Source: Labrys monachus
Lineage (GTDB): Bacteria > Pseudomonadota > Alphaproteobacteria > Rhizobiales > Labraceae
Reading direction: 5' to 3'
Length of the DNA stretch: 64,000 bases
Assembly: GCF_030814655.1 (NCBI RefSeq)
Contig: NZ_JAUSVK010000001.1
Span: 751,043-815,042 of the forward strand
Part shown: positions 45,348-53,591 of the stretch, piece after piece
Numbering within the stretch: position 1 is the stretch's first letter
Layout of the letters: each line of letters begins with the position of its first letter
Made by a program: the position numbers and the translations under genes
The notes under the pieces: model-generated
What the model saw: the letters and a program-made list of their open reading frames with translations, nothing else
Databases searched by the model: none
Told to the model about the DNA's origin: nothing

Positions 45348-46214
45348 TCATCGCCGGGCTCCTGCCTGTGCGAACAGGCCTTGCGGACGGAACCGCAGGA
45401 AGACCACGATCAGCACGAAGATGATGAAGCGGGCCAAGGTGTCGTTGGTGAAGAAGGCGAACACCGACTGGAGTTCGCCGGTCGCACCGCTCGCCACCAC
45501 GCTTCCCGCCAGCGAGCCGCCGCCGACGACCACCATGAGGAACGCCTGCACGACATAGCTCGCCCCCATCGTGGGCAAGACGATCGCCAGGACGCCGAAG
45601 AGCGCGCCGGCGACACCGGCCAGTCCTGCGCCGAGCGCGAAGGTCATCATATAGATGCGGCCGGAATTGATGCCGAAGGACGCCGCCATCTCCTTGTTCT
45701 GCATCACGGCGCGCACCTGCACGCCAAATCGCGTCTTGTAGAACAGGAGCCAGAGGGCCAGTACGAGCAGCGTCGTCACCAGCAGGACGACGACGCGGAA
45801 TACCGAAATGGAGACGGAGCCCAGCATCACGTTGCTCTGGAAGATTTCCGGCACGGCCAGATATTTCGGATCGCTGCCGAAGAGCAGGCGAACACCCTGC
45901 ATCAGCACCAGCGAGACGCCGTAGGTCGCCAGCAGCGTGTCGAGCGGGCGATTGTAGAGATAGCGGATCAGGCAGCGCTCCAGCACCAGTCCGACGATGA
46001 CGAAGGAGGCCGGCAGGCACAGCAGATACGGCAATCCGAGGTAGAACTGCAGCATGTAGGAGCTGTAGGCGCCGAGCATGATCAGCTCGCCATGCGCCAT
46101 GTTGATGACGCCGGCCGTGCCGTAGATGATCGTCAAGCCAAGCGCGGCGATCAACCAGATGCTGGCGATGCTCACCCCGAGGATGAGCGCATTCAGAAGC
46201 GAACCCAGATCCAT
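45348..46214 (-). CDS. urtB: ABC importer permease, UrtB-like
   Basis: This 288-residue LivH-type permease has about eight helices. IYGTAGVINMAHGELIMLGA is the family signature and FGVQVRAVMQNKEMAASFGI is the ATPase-contact loop. The start MDLGSLLNAL at 46214 was chosen from family alignment; upstream residues are Ser/Arg-rich and unlikely. It lies 45 bases before the UrtC-like gene and 111 bases after the binding-protein gene, a gap with no visible gene. Confidence 0.92.
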   Translation of the reverse strand: MDLGSLLNALILGVSIASIWLIAALGLTIIYGTAGVINMAHGELIMLGAYSSYMLQFYLGLPYLLCLPASFVIVGLVLERCLIRYLYNRPLDTLLATYGVSLVLMQGVRLLFGSDPKYLAVPEIFQSNVMLGSVSISVFRVVVLLVTTLLVLALWLLFYKTRFGVQVRAVMQNKEMAASFGINSGRIYMMTFALGAGLAGVAGALFGVLAIVLPTMGASYVVQAFLMVVVGGGSLAGSVVASGATGELQSVFAFFTNDTLARFIIFVLIVVFLRFRPQGLFAQAGARR

Positions 46215-46325
46215 TGATCGTATCCGTCGAGCCGTTGAGAGCCATCCGTGCGACAGGGGCGCGCATCCATGCACGGAATGCGAAAGGGGTCCCGCGGTGC
46301 GTGACGCCGCAAGACCCCGTTCATG

Positions 46326-47633
46326 TCAGATGACGTTCTTGCGAATCTTGCCGTCGGGCGCCTTCAGGCCGTCCTTGGTGCAGACGCCCGCGTCCGGATA
46401 GATGGAATAGGGATTGGGGGCGACGTGCTTTTCGGCTGCCTTGACGATCTTGAAGGTGCCGTCGGCCTGGCACTGGCCGATCTTCGGCTTCAGCCAGGTG
46501 TTGAAGTTGTCTTCGTCGATCCAGACCAGCCCTTCCGGCGAGATGTCGTCCTCGACACGCACGCCGCCCGAATGGTCGCGGATGATGCGGGGGGTGACGT
46601 TCTCGAAGCCCACCGCGGCGGCGGCCTTCTCGAAGCCGGCCTTGAACACATAGGCGGAGGTGTAGGTCTCCTCCATATTGTAGTGGGTCGTGCCGTTCTT
46701 GCCGTATTTGCTCTTCAGGAAGCTTTCGACGAATTTGTGGTTGGTCGGGGTGTCGAGCGACTGGAAATACGGCGCGGACAGGAAGTGGCCGGCGCCGAAT
46801 TCCGCGCCCATGGCCCGTGTCTCGATCTCGCCTGTCGTCAGCGAGGCGATCGGCATCTTGTCGACCTTGAAGCCTTCCTGCTTGAACTGCTTGTGGAAGG
46901 CGATGTCGGACGCGCCGACGACCGTCGAGAAGATGAAGTCAGGATTCGCGTCGCGGATCTTGTTCAGGACAGGCCCGAATTCCGAACTGCCGAGCGGAAT
47001 ATACTCCTCGCCGAGCAGCTCGCCGCCGGCCTTCTCCAGCCATACCTTGGCATTCTTGTTCGATTCCTTCGGCCAGACGTAGTTCGAGCCGACGAAGAAT
47101 ACGCGCTTGCCGAACTGCTGCACCATGAAGGGGATGAGGTCCTGCGAATGCTGGTTCGCGAGCGGCCCGGTACAAATCGTGTTCTGCGTGCATTCCGCGC
47201 CCTCATAGCAGGTCGGATAGTAAAGCAGATGGTCGCGCTGCATCACCGTCGGCAGGATCGCCTTGCGGCTGGCCGAGGTGTAGCAGCCGAAGATCGCGAT
47301 GACCTTGTCGCGCAGGATGAGTTCCTTGGCCTTTTCCGAATAGACGGAGAAGTCGGACTTGGCGTCGACGATCACAGGCTCGATCGGTACGCCTGCCACG
47401 CCGCCCGCCTTGTTGATCTCGTCGATGGCGTATTGCATGACGAGCGTGGAGTCCTCCTCGGGAACGGCGAGCGAGCCGGTCAGCGAGAACAGAAGGCCGA
47501 CTTTGATCGGCTCGCCCTTTTTCAGGGTCGCCCCCCAGGCCTCACCGGACTTGGGCAGCCAAAGATGAGGCATAGCAAGCGTGACGGAAGCGGCGACTGT
47601 CGTCTTCAGAATATTACGGCGTGTGATCTTCAT
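46326..47633 (-). CDS. urtA: Urea/short-amide ABC binding protein, UrtA/FmdD-like
   Basis: This 435-residue periplasmic binding protein begins MKITRRNILKTTVAASVTLA, a Tat-like twin-arginine signal, ending near SGEAWGA. The mature domain matches the UrtA/FmdD branch: IKVGLLFSLTGSLAVPEEDS, VIAIFGCYTSASRKAILPTV, LLYYPTCYEGAECTQNT and VFFVGSNYVWPKES. This branch binds urea and short-chain amides; AmiC-type sensors are relatives. It heads the importer operon and is preceded by GTCTAGA-like sites. Confidence 0.93.
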   Translation of the reverse strand: MKITRRNILKTTVAASVTLAMPHLWLPKSGEAWGATLKKGEPIKVGLLFSLTGSLAVPEEDSTLVMQYAIDEINKAGGVAGVPIEPVIVDAKSDFSVYSEKAKELILRDKVIAIFGCYTSASRKAILPTVMQRDHLLYYPTCYEGAECTQNTICTGPLANQHSQDLIPFMVQQFGKRVFFVGSNYVWPKESNKNAKVWLEKAGGELLGEEYIPLGSSEFGPVLNKIRDANPDFIFSTVVGASDIAFHKQFKQEGFKVDKMPIASLTTGEIETRAMGAEFGAGHFLSAPYFQSLDTPTNHKFVESFLKSKYGKNGTTHYNMEETYTSAYVFKAGFEKAAAAVGFENVTPRIIRDHSGGVRVEDDISPEGLVWIDEDNFNTWLKPKIGQCQADGTFKIVKAAEKHVAPNPYSIYPDAGVCTKDGLKAPDGKIRKNVI

Positions 47634-47681
47634 TTCTGCGACCCCTCGGACATCACGTGTTGAATGGGTGTGTCATCTACT

Positions 47682-47723
47682 CGTCTGGACGTTTTGTCTT
47701 GAACTAGCCTTATCGTCTAGATG
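47682..47723 (-). promoter_or_regulatory. GTCTAGA-like sites upstream of the importer operon
   Basis: CGTCTGGACG (47682-47691) and CGTCTAGATG (47714-47723) lie 48-90 bases before the urtA-like start, 32 bases apart centre to centre. A third CTAG occurs at 47704-47707. The sequence agrees with the sites in front of the amidase genes. Confidence 0.5.
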
Positions 47724-47983
47724 ATATGGCTGGATCTGAGAGGGCGTCAACGCTTTTCATCGGAGTTATCAAAATTTCTTGCGGTGAACGAGAATTTGCC
47801 TGCATTCGCGTCATAACCGCGCTCCAAAGCTGAGCAAATGCCTTGATAATAATCGATTTTTGCCGTGCGCAAGCAGCTCCGGCCGCCATTGGCCGACCGG
47901 CCTCCCGGCGCCTTTCGCGAGGGAATGTCCGCGTCCCAGGGCTGTGGGGAGGCCGAGAGGCGTCCTTGCCGAATGAGATTAAA

Positions 47984-47992
47984 GACTAGACG
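47984..47992 (+). promoter_or_regulatory. GTCTAGA-like site upstream of the response-regulator gene
   Basis: GACTAGACG at 47984-47992 matches the motif found upstream of the importer and amidase genes, 190 bases before the regulator start. It may allow autoregulation. The rest of the 47634-48185 intergenic region has no gene; it must hold divergent promoters. Confidence 0.4.
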
Positions 47993-48185
47993 TTTATGGA
48001 GATCGCGCCGAATCGGCGGGGGCACTCGGTGGTCTTCGCTAGCGCAATTTCATCGGGCCCCTTTAAATAGGGTCGTAATCGTGACAGAAGGTACATATCT
48101 ATGAATGTAGGTGCGCTGGCTCGGCTGACGCTGGATTCGCGTCAGGCGCGTCGATCACCATCAGAAGCAGCGATCGTGTGACCAT

Positions 48186-48902
48186 ATGAAAATCCTCATC
48201 GCCGATGACCATTGGGTGGTCCGTCAATCGCTGAAGCAGGTCATGCGGCGCCTGCGTCAGAAGCTCGAGACCTATGAAGCGGCAACCTTCGACGAGGCGG
48301 CGGCGCTGCTCGTCGAGCATCCGGATATCGATCTGATGCTCATCGATCTGGTCATGCCCGGTTTCGACGCCTTCGACGGTCTGCACAAGCTTCGAACCAA
48401 GTTTCCGGAAGTGCCGGTCGTGGTGGTCTCGGTTCATGAGGATGTCGACCACGTGCTGCGCTCCGTGGAGCAGGGCGTGATCGGCTATGTGCCGAAGTCG
48501 GCGGGAGGGCCCGAGATCGAACGCGCGCTGGAACGGGTGCTCGCCGGTGAAGTGAGCTTCCCGCGGCGGATCATCGAACGGTCGGCGGGAGCCAGCACTC
48601 CGAAGGCGGCTCCCGAGCCTGTTCCCGCCGCGAGCACGAGCACGCCTGCTGCAGCGGCGGCAAAGAGCGCCGCGGCTGATGAACTCCGCGACGAACTCGA
48701 CCTGTTGACGCCTCGCGAGCGCGACGTGCTCAGCCTGCTTGGCCGCGGTTACTCCGTCAAGCGTATCGCGGAGGAGTTCGAGCTCAGCAGCCAGACGGTG
48801 CGCGTGCATCTGGGCAATGCCATGCGCAAGCTCAACATCCGGGACCGGGCCGCCGCGATGCATTATGCCATCGGCCGTTTCAGCGCGGGGGAGTCCGCCT
48901 GA
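48186..48902 (+). CDS. NarL/LuxR-family response regulator
   Basis: This 238-residue regulator has a receiver domain (MKILIADDHWVVRQSLKQVM, Asp in LMLIDLVMPGFDAFDG, Lys in GYVPKSAGG), an unusually long Ala/Pro/Ser linker (~residues 138-165, PKAAPEPVPAASTSTPAA) and a LuxR-type HTH (LTPRERDVLSLLGRGYSVKR ... SSQTVRVHLGNAMRKL). It is divergent from the importer operon, 552 bases apart, and begins a regulator-kinase-binding protein operon. It is the best candidate to bind the GTCTAGA-like sites. Confidence 0.92.
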   Translation: MKILIADDHWVVRQSLKQVMRRLRQKLETYEAATFDEAAALLVEHPDIDLMLIDLVMPGFDAFDGLHKLRTKFPEVPVVVVSVHEDVDHVLRSVEQGVIGYVPKSAGGPEIERALERVLAGEVSFPRRIIERSAGASTPKAAPEPVPAASTSTPAAAAAKSAAADELRDELDLLTPRERDVLSLLGRGYSVKRIAEEFELSSQTVRVHLGNAMRKLNIRDRAAAMHYAIGRFSAGESA

Positions 48903-48903
48903 G

Positions 48904-50484
48904 GTGACGGATGTGCCCGGCTCCGCCAAGGGGGAGCGCCTCGACGAGATTTTTGCCGGACTGGACGTTGCCCCGCTCGGCATCCTGATCTGGTCCTCGG
49001 ATCGGCGGTTGCTCTATGCAAATGACCGCTTCCGGCGTAGCTGCGATCTTCCGGTCGAGATCGGCATGCGCTTCGAGGCGTTCATCGCCACGATGGCGCA
49101 TTCGGGCGAATGCGTCCTGCCAACCGAGGCGGATATGTGGGAGCGCGGGCAGAGCGCGGCATTCGGTTCGGAAAGCAGCGAGGACTATCTTTTCGCCACG
49201 GGCGTCGTGCTGAACGTCACCCAGGCGCCGACGGCCTCCGGCGGCATGACGATGTCCTTTGCGGACGTCACCGCCGTCAAGAGCAACGAGCGGGCGCTGC
49301 AATTCGCCAAGGAGACCGCGGAGGCGACGGACGAAGCCAAATCGCGGTTCCTTCGGGCGGCAAACCACGATCTGCGCCAGCCGCTCGCGTCTTTGAAGAT
49401 CCTCATCTACAATTGCATTCGCGAGGAGGATCCCGAGCATCGCTCCGATATGCTGCATGCCATGGGGATTGCCACATCCATCATGGAGGACCTGCTCGGT
49501 GCGCTTCTCCAGATCGGGCAGCTCGATGCCGGGCGCGTTCAGCCTCGGATAACCTCGTTCCAATTGTCGCAATTGTTCGAGCGGCTCGATGTCCAGTTTC
49601 GTCATCAGGCAAGAGAGAAGGGGCTTCGCCTCGTTTTCGTCCCGCCCCGCGCCACGATCTCGACCGACCGTGCCCTCCTCGAACGTATCCTGAGCAATTT
49701 CGTCGCCAATGCCGTCCGCTTTACCGGCATCGGCGGTATCGTCGTGGGCTGCCGGCGCGAAGCGAACGGCCTGCGGATCGAGGTGGCGGATACGGGACGC
49801 GGCATCCGCCCGGAAGATCGCGAGCGCGTATTCGACGAGTTCTTCCGAGCCGAGGAGCAGCGCGCGCAGAAAAGCGGCCTGGGCCTCGGTCTCAACATCG
49901 TCAAGCGCCTGGCCGACCTCCTCGAATTGCCGGTCCGCCTGCGCTCGGAAGTTGGACGGGGGTCGATCTTCTCCGTCACGGTGCCTCTGGGAAACATCTG
50001 GCACAGCGAAGCGAACGAAGTGGAGATCAGCGAGACCGTCGCGGGCGAGTTCGTCGGCACGCCGGTCATTCTGGTCGAGGACGACGATATTCTGCGGCAG
50101 ACCATGACGCAGTTGCTGCAGCGCTGGGGCATCGACGTGCATGCGGCGGCAGACGAGGCCGAGGCGATGCGGCTGATCGAGAGCGGTGTCTCGCCGCGTC
50201 TGATCGTGGCCGACTACAATCTCAAGACCCGTATGGGCATCGACGTGGTCGATCGGTTGAGGAAGGCGATCGGTGCCGAGATCCCCGCGATGATCGTCAC
50301 CGCCGACGCCGAGCCCCGCGTCATCGAAAGCATTCGCAACGCCGGCTTGCCCGTCCTGGTCAAGCCGGTCAGCCCGCCGCGATTGCGTGTGCTGATGCAC
50401 AATTTGCTGTTCGAGCCTTCCCTCGTGAATGTCGCCGGACCAACAGCCGCCGAGAACAGGAGAGCGTTCCGTGACCAAGAGTAG
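48904..50484 (+). CDS. Hybrid sensor histidine kinase
   Basis: This 526-residue soluble kinase has no transmembrane helix. It has a PAS-like domain (residues ~15-125, APLGILIWSSDRRLLYANDR), a HisKA domain with the H-box RAANHDLRQPLASLKILIYN, an ATPase domain (ILSNFVANAVRFT; DTGRGIRPEDRERVFDEFFR; GLGLGLNIVKRLADLL) and a C-terminal receiver (VILVEDDDILRQTMTQLLQR, Asp in LIVADYNLKTRMG, Lys in PVLVKPVSP). GTG 48904 was chosen because it follows the regulator stop directly; GGGGGAG lies upstream. Its 3' end overlaps the next gene by 14 bases. It is probably the cytoplasmic signal processor for the binding protein that follows. Confidence 0.9.
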   Translation: MTDVPGSAKGERLDEIFAGLDVAPLGILIWSSDRRLLYANDRFRRSCDLPVEIGMRFEAFIATMAHSGECVLPTEADMWERGQSAAFGSESSEDYLFATGVVLNVTQAPTASGGMTMSFADVTAVKSNERALQFAKETAEATDEAKSRFLRAANHDLRQPLASLKILIYNCIREEDPEHRSDMLHAMGIATSIMEDLLGALLQIGQLDAGRVQPRITSFQLSQLFERLDVQFRHQAREKGLRLVFVPPRATISTDRALLERILSNFVANAVRFTGIGGIVVGCRREANGLRIEVADTGRGIRPEDRERVFDEFFRAEEQRAQKSGLGLGLNIVKRLADLLELPVRLRSEVGRGSIFSVTVPLGNIWHSEANEVEISETVAGEFVGTPVILVEDDDILRQTMTQLLQRWGIDVHAAADEAEAMRLIESGVSPRLIVADYNLKTRMGIDVVDRLRKAIGAEIPAMIVTADAEPRVIESIRNAGLPVLVKPVSPPRLRVLMHNLLFEPSLVNVAGPTAAENRRAFRDQE

Positions 50485-51748
50485 CGAACCCGTGCCCATC
50501 GGCAGCATGGTGCCGCTCACCGGGCCTTCAGCCGCGGATGGCGCGGAGTTCCGCAAGGGCATGATCCTCGCCGCCGAGGAACTCAACGCCCGCGGAGGCC
50601 TGCTCGGCCGGCCGGTTCAGCCGATTTTCGTCGATACCTGTCGCCAGACGGCGGAAGAGGTCGTCGGCGCCGCACGATGGCTGATCGAGAAGCACAAGGT
50701 CCATGCGATTGTCAACGGTTACAATATCGGTCCTCAGAACTCCGAGTATGAACCGATTGCCGATGCCGGGATCATCTATGTCCACGCCAATACCCTGCTT
50801 CAGCACCATGATACGGTCATGAGCGATCCCGATCGCTACTTCGGCTGCTTCATGGCGGATCCGGCCGATTACTGGTACGGGCCCGGCTTCATAAAGTTCA
50901 TCTCGTGGCTGCGCGACTCCGGCCAGTGGACGCCGCAGTCCAACCGGATCGCCATCATCTCCGGCTCGAAGCCCTATAGTATCGTCATCGCCAACGCGAT
51001 GGCGAATGCGGCGGCCGATTTCGGCTGGCAGGTGGCCTTCGGGCCGAAGATCGTGCAGACGCCGACACATCACTGGCGCGAAGTGCTCGATGAAGTCCGC
51101 TCCACCAATCCCGCGGTGCTCGCCAACACGCATTTCTACGCGGTCGACCTCGCGCATTTCCAGCGGCAATTCATGGCGAACCCCATGGATTGCATCGTCT
51201 ACCTGCAATATGGCGCGATGCACCGCACCTTCAACGATATCGCCCAGGAGGCGAGCGTCGGCGTCATCGTCTCCTCGGTCATCGGTCTTCTGCGCGACGA
51301 GATGGGCAAGCGCTTCGAGGCGCGCTACAACGCCCGCTTCGGCGAGGGGTCGACCGCGACGATCGGCTGCCAGTCCTACAGCAACATGCATCATTACGCC
51401 GTGGCGGCGGCGATGGCGGGGGGCTCGGGCCCGCCGGGCGATTTCGAGCAGAACCGCAAGGTCGCCTTCGCCCTGAAGGGCATGATCTACCGCAGCGTGC
51501 ACGGCACCATTCGCTACCATCCCGACTGGCAGGCCGTCGTTCCCTATCCTGTGGTGACGCATGATCCTTCGCTCGGGATGCCGCACATCTTCTACCAGAT
51601 CCAGGATTTCCGTAAGTCGCTCTCCATGATCGCACCGGAGCCCTACAATACCGAGCGTTTCATCTATCCACCCTGGATGAGCGGCCGGGCGGCGGCGGCG
51701 AAGCCGATGACCACCGCCCACAATCCGCGCGGTCTCATCGGTCTTTGA
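50471..51748 (+). CDS. Cytoplasmic amide/urea-binding sensor protein, AmiC/UrtA-like
   Basis: This 425-residue type I periplasmic-binding-fold protein has no signal peptide (GTG start, then TKSSEPVPIGSMVPLTGPSA), so it should stay in the cytoplasm. Domain blocks are EFRKGMILAAEELNARGGLL, VHAIVNGYNIGPQNSEYEPI and SNRIAIISGSKPYSIVIANA; LVDTC/ARLVE-type family signs are replaced by VDTCRQTAEEVVG. Pseudomonas AmiC is the nearest known precedent for a cytoplasmic amide sensor derived from this fold, there acting on AmiR. Here it overlaps the hybrid kinase gene, suggesting it presents the ligand to the kinase. AGGAGAG lies just before the GTG; a frame extension to 50429 is inside the kinase gene. 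Confidence 0.82.
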   Translation: MTKSSEPVPIGSMVPLTGPSAADGAEFRKGMILAAEELNARGGLLGRPVQPIFVDTCRQTAEEVVGAARWLIEKHKVHAIVNGYNIGPQNSEYEPIADAGIIYVHANTLLQHHDTVMSDPDRYFGCFMADPADYWYGPGFIKFISWLRDSGQWTPQSNRIAIISGSKPYSIVIANAMANAAADFGWQVAFGPKIVQTPTHHWREVLDEVRSTNPAVLANTHFYAVDLAHFQRQFMANPMDCIVYLQYGAMHRTFNDIAQEASVGVIVSSVIGLLRDEMGKRFEARYNARFGEGSTATIGCQSYSNMHHYAVAAAMAGGSGPPGDFEQNRKVAFALKGMIYRSVHGTIRYHPDWQAVVPYPVVTHDPSLGMPHIFYQIQDFRKSLSMIAPEPYNTERFIYPPWMSGRAAAAKPMTTAHNPRGLIGL

Positions 51749-51827
51749 GGCCCGACGGCCGCAGGCGAAGGACGGCTACCTTCAAGGCGGAGCTGCCGCG
51801 CGCCAATGGTCCGTTCCGCGTGTTCCT

Positions 51828-52250
51828 TCAGTTCATCTGCCTGTCGTCATCCAGGGACTTGATGGCCGCTTGTGTTCGGCTCCTGACGCCCAGCTTGGAG
51901 AAAATGCTCTTCGAGCGGGTTTTCACGGTATTCAGATCGATTTTGAGCTTTTCCTCGACGCGAACTTCGATCATCTCGCCGCTGACGCGCAGCCTGCCGG
52001 TATGAAGGGAGGGCCGGACACGGCTGGCCAAGACGATCGTCAGCTGGGGGATGCGCTCTGAAAGGATGGCGATTGATGGTCTCGCCGCCGTCACCGCCTT
52101 CGGCCAGGTGATAATCGTCGATGAAGAGGACGATCGGCCTCGCGGAGGCGCGCTCCTTCAGGCTGGCGACGAGCCCCGCAAGGGCGTCCGGTCGATCCGG
52201 CGGGGGGGGATCGATACGCCATCCATGCCGCCGGAACCGATCTATGGCGC
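51828..52250 (-). pseudogene. Decayed MalT/LuxR-type (STAND ATPase) regulator
   Basis: Two minus-strand frames hold pieces of one protein. From ~52250 to ~52090 one frame reads ALAGLVASLKERASARPIVL, then FIDDYHLAEGG, the Walker-B region of MalT-type regulators. From ~52085 another frame reads ERIPQLTIVLASRVRPSL and GRLRVSGEMIEVR, the next block. It then runs directly into KIDLNTVKTRSKSIFSKLGV, then RSRTQAA, a LuxR-type HTH end. Hence a frameshift and a large internal deletion have occurred. The 5' portion is missing; the remnant overlaps the tail of the LacI-type gene. Nothing else is seen in 51749-52241. Confidence 0.6.
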
Positions 52251-53339
52251 GGTGGAACGGCTCGGGGCCTTGCGGATGGCACCCCGCGACTTGACGGGCT
52301 TGGGCGGCGTCCTGGCGCGGTCGCTCGCTCTCACGATGAGGCGGGCTCCGACCAGAATCTTGACGGCGGGCTGGGCTTCGGAGGCATTGATGATGTCGTC
52401 CAGCATCGCCACGGCCAGATAGCCGATCATCCGCTTCGACACGTCGATCGTCGTCAGGGGAGGATCGAGCGTCGCACTCATCGGCAGGTTGTCGAAGCCG
52501 ATGATCGCGACGTCCTCGGGGATGCGGACGGCGTGTTCCCGCAGCGCCTTAATGAATCCATAGGCCATGATATCATTCGTGCAGAAATAGCACTCGGCGA
52601 GATCGGGCTGGCCTTGAAGCCATGTCATCGCATCGGCGTAGGCCCCTTCCAGGGTCGACTCGACCGAGACGACGTCGGCGTCCCGCACGGCCAGATGGAG
52701 GCGATCCATGTTCTTGAAGAAAGCCTCCCGGCGCAGGCGGAAATTGGTGGTGTCGACATGGCTGGCGACGAAGCCGATGCGGCGAAATTTCCGACTCTTG
52801 AAGTGGGACAGGACCTGGAATACCGCATCCTCGTTGTTCATGTTGACGAAGGTCGCGTCGACCACGTCGTAGAAGGTGTCGATGAACACGGCCGGTATCC
52901 CGGCGCCTTGAAGGGTTCCGACATCCGCCTCCGAGAGCTCCGTTCCAAGCGCGATGAGGCCCCGTGCGGACGTTCCCGCCAACGAAGCGACGATGGCGTC
53001 GATCGATTGCTCCTCGTGGCTCACCACCTCCAATGCATAGCCGCGTCGTCCCGCCTCGACCGACATGCCGTCGATATAGTCCGAGATGAAATGGCTATGG
53101 TCGCGATTGACCGTACGGCCATGCTTCGAGATCTTCAGGAAACGGAGGGAGGCGCTCGACTCGGGCCTATCCTTCCGGGTCCGCGGGCGGTATTTGAGGC
53201 GGCCCATCGTCTCCAGAACGCGGGCACGCGTCGTGCCGGAAATTTCGCCCTTGCCGTTCAGCACGAGGGATACGGTGGCGGGGGACACGCCGGCAGCGTC
53301 GGCGATGTCGCGCAGGGTCGGCTTTTTTCTATCTGTCAT
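52242..53339 (-). CDS. LacI-family transcriptional regulator
   Basis: This 365-residue regulator has an N-terminal HTH (PTLRDIADAAGVSPATVSLV, then LNGKGEIS) with hinge region, and a sugar-binding-fold effector domain (IPAVFIDTFYDVVDATFVNM, CYFCTNDIMAYGFIKALREH, VAIIGFDNLPMSATLDPPLT). The C-terminal ~25 residues (basic, Pro-rich) appear to run into the sequence of the adjacent decayed regulator, so the natural tail may be altered. It is divergent from dhaK and probably represses the dhaK-ABC transport operon. Confidence 0.92.
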   Translation of the reverse strand: MTDRKKPTLRDIADAAGVSPATVSLVLNGKGEISGTTRARVLETMGRLKYRPRTRKDRPESSASLRFLKISKHGRTVNRDHSHFISDYIDGMSVEAGRRGYALEVVSHEEQSIDAIVASLAGTSARGLIALGTELSEADVGTLQGAGIPAVFIDTFYDVVDATFVNMNNEDAVFQVLSHFKSRKFRRIGFVASHVDTTNFRLRREAFFKNMDRLHLAVRDADVVSVESTLEGAYADAMTWLQGQPDLAECYFCTNDIMAYGFIKALREHAVRIPEDVAIIGFDNLPMSATLDPPLTTIDVSKRMIGYLAVAMLDDIINASEAQPAVKILVGARLIVRASDRARTPPKPVKSRGAIRKAPSRSTAP

Positions 53340-53464
53340 CAGGGAGTTGGCTTCGCATGGCGGTGTCGGGCAGTTCAGCTGCGTCGCCCGATACAGAACG
53401 TTTTGCGGGTGAAACGCAACCGCGTTCTCCCCGCTTGCGCAAGGCGTGGGAGCGTGTTAATGGA

Positions 53465-53493
53465 TTTACTAAAGAAACACGAGTTTTACTAAA
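53465..53493. promoter_or_regulatory. Repeated palindromic site between the LacI-type gene and dhaK
   Basis: TTTACTAAA occurs at 53465-53473 and again at 53485-53493, 20 bases apart, within an AT-rich stretch. Each copy is a TTTA/TAAA palindrome around one base, as LacI-family operators often are. It lies about 100 bases before the dhaK start, in the promoter region. Confidence 0.5.
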
Positions 53494-53591
53494 AATAAAA
53501 AACAGCGAGTGAAGGCCTGGGCAGATCGACAGGACGGCTTCTTGTCCGTCATGCCGGGCTCCACGCGCAGAGGAAACGTTGGGAAGCGCCG

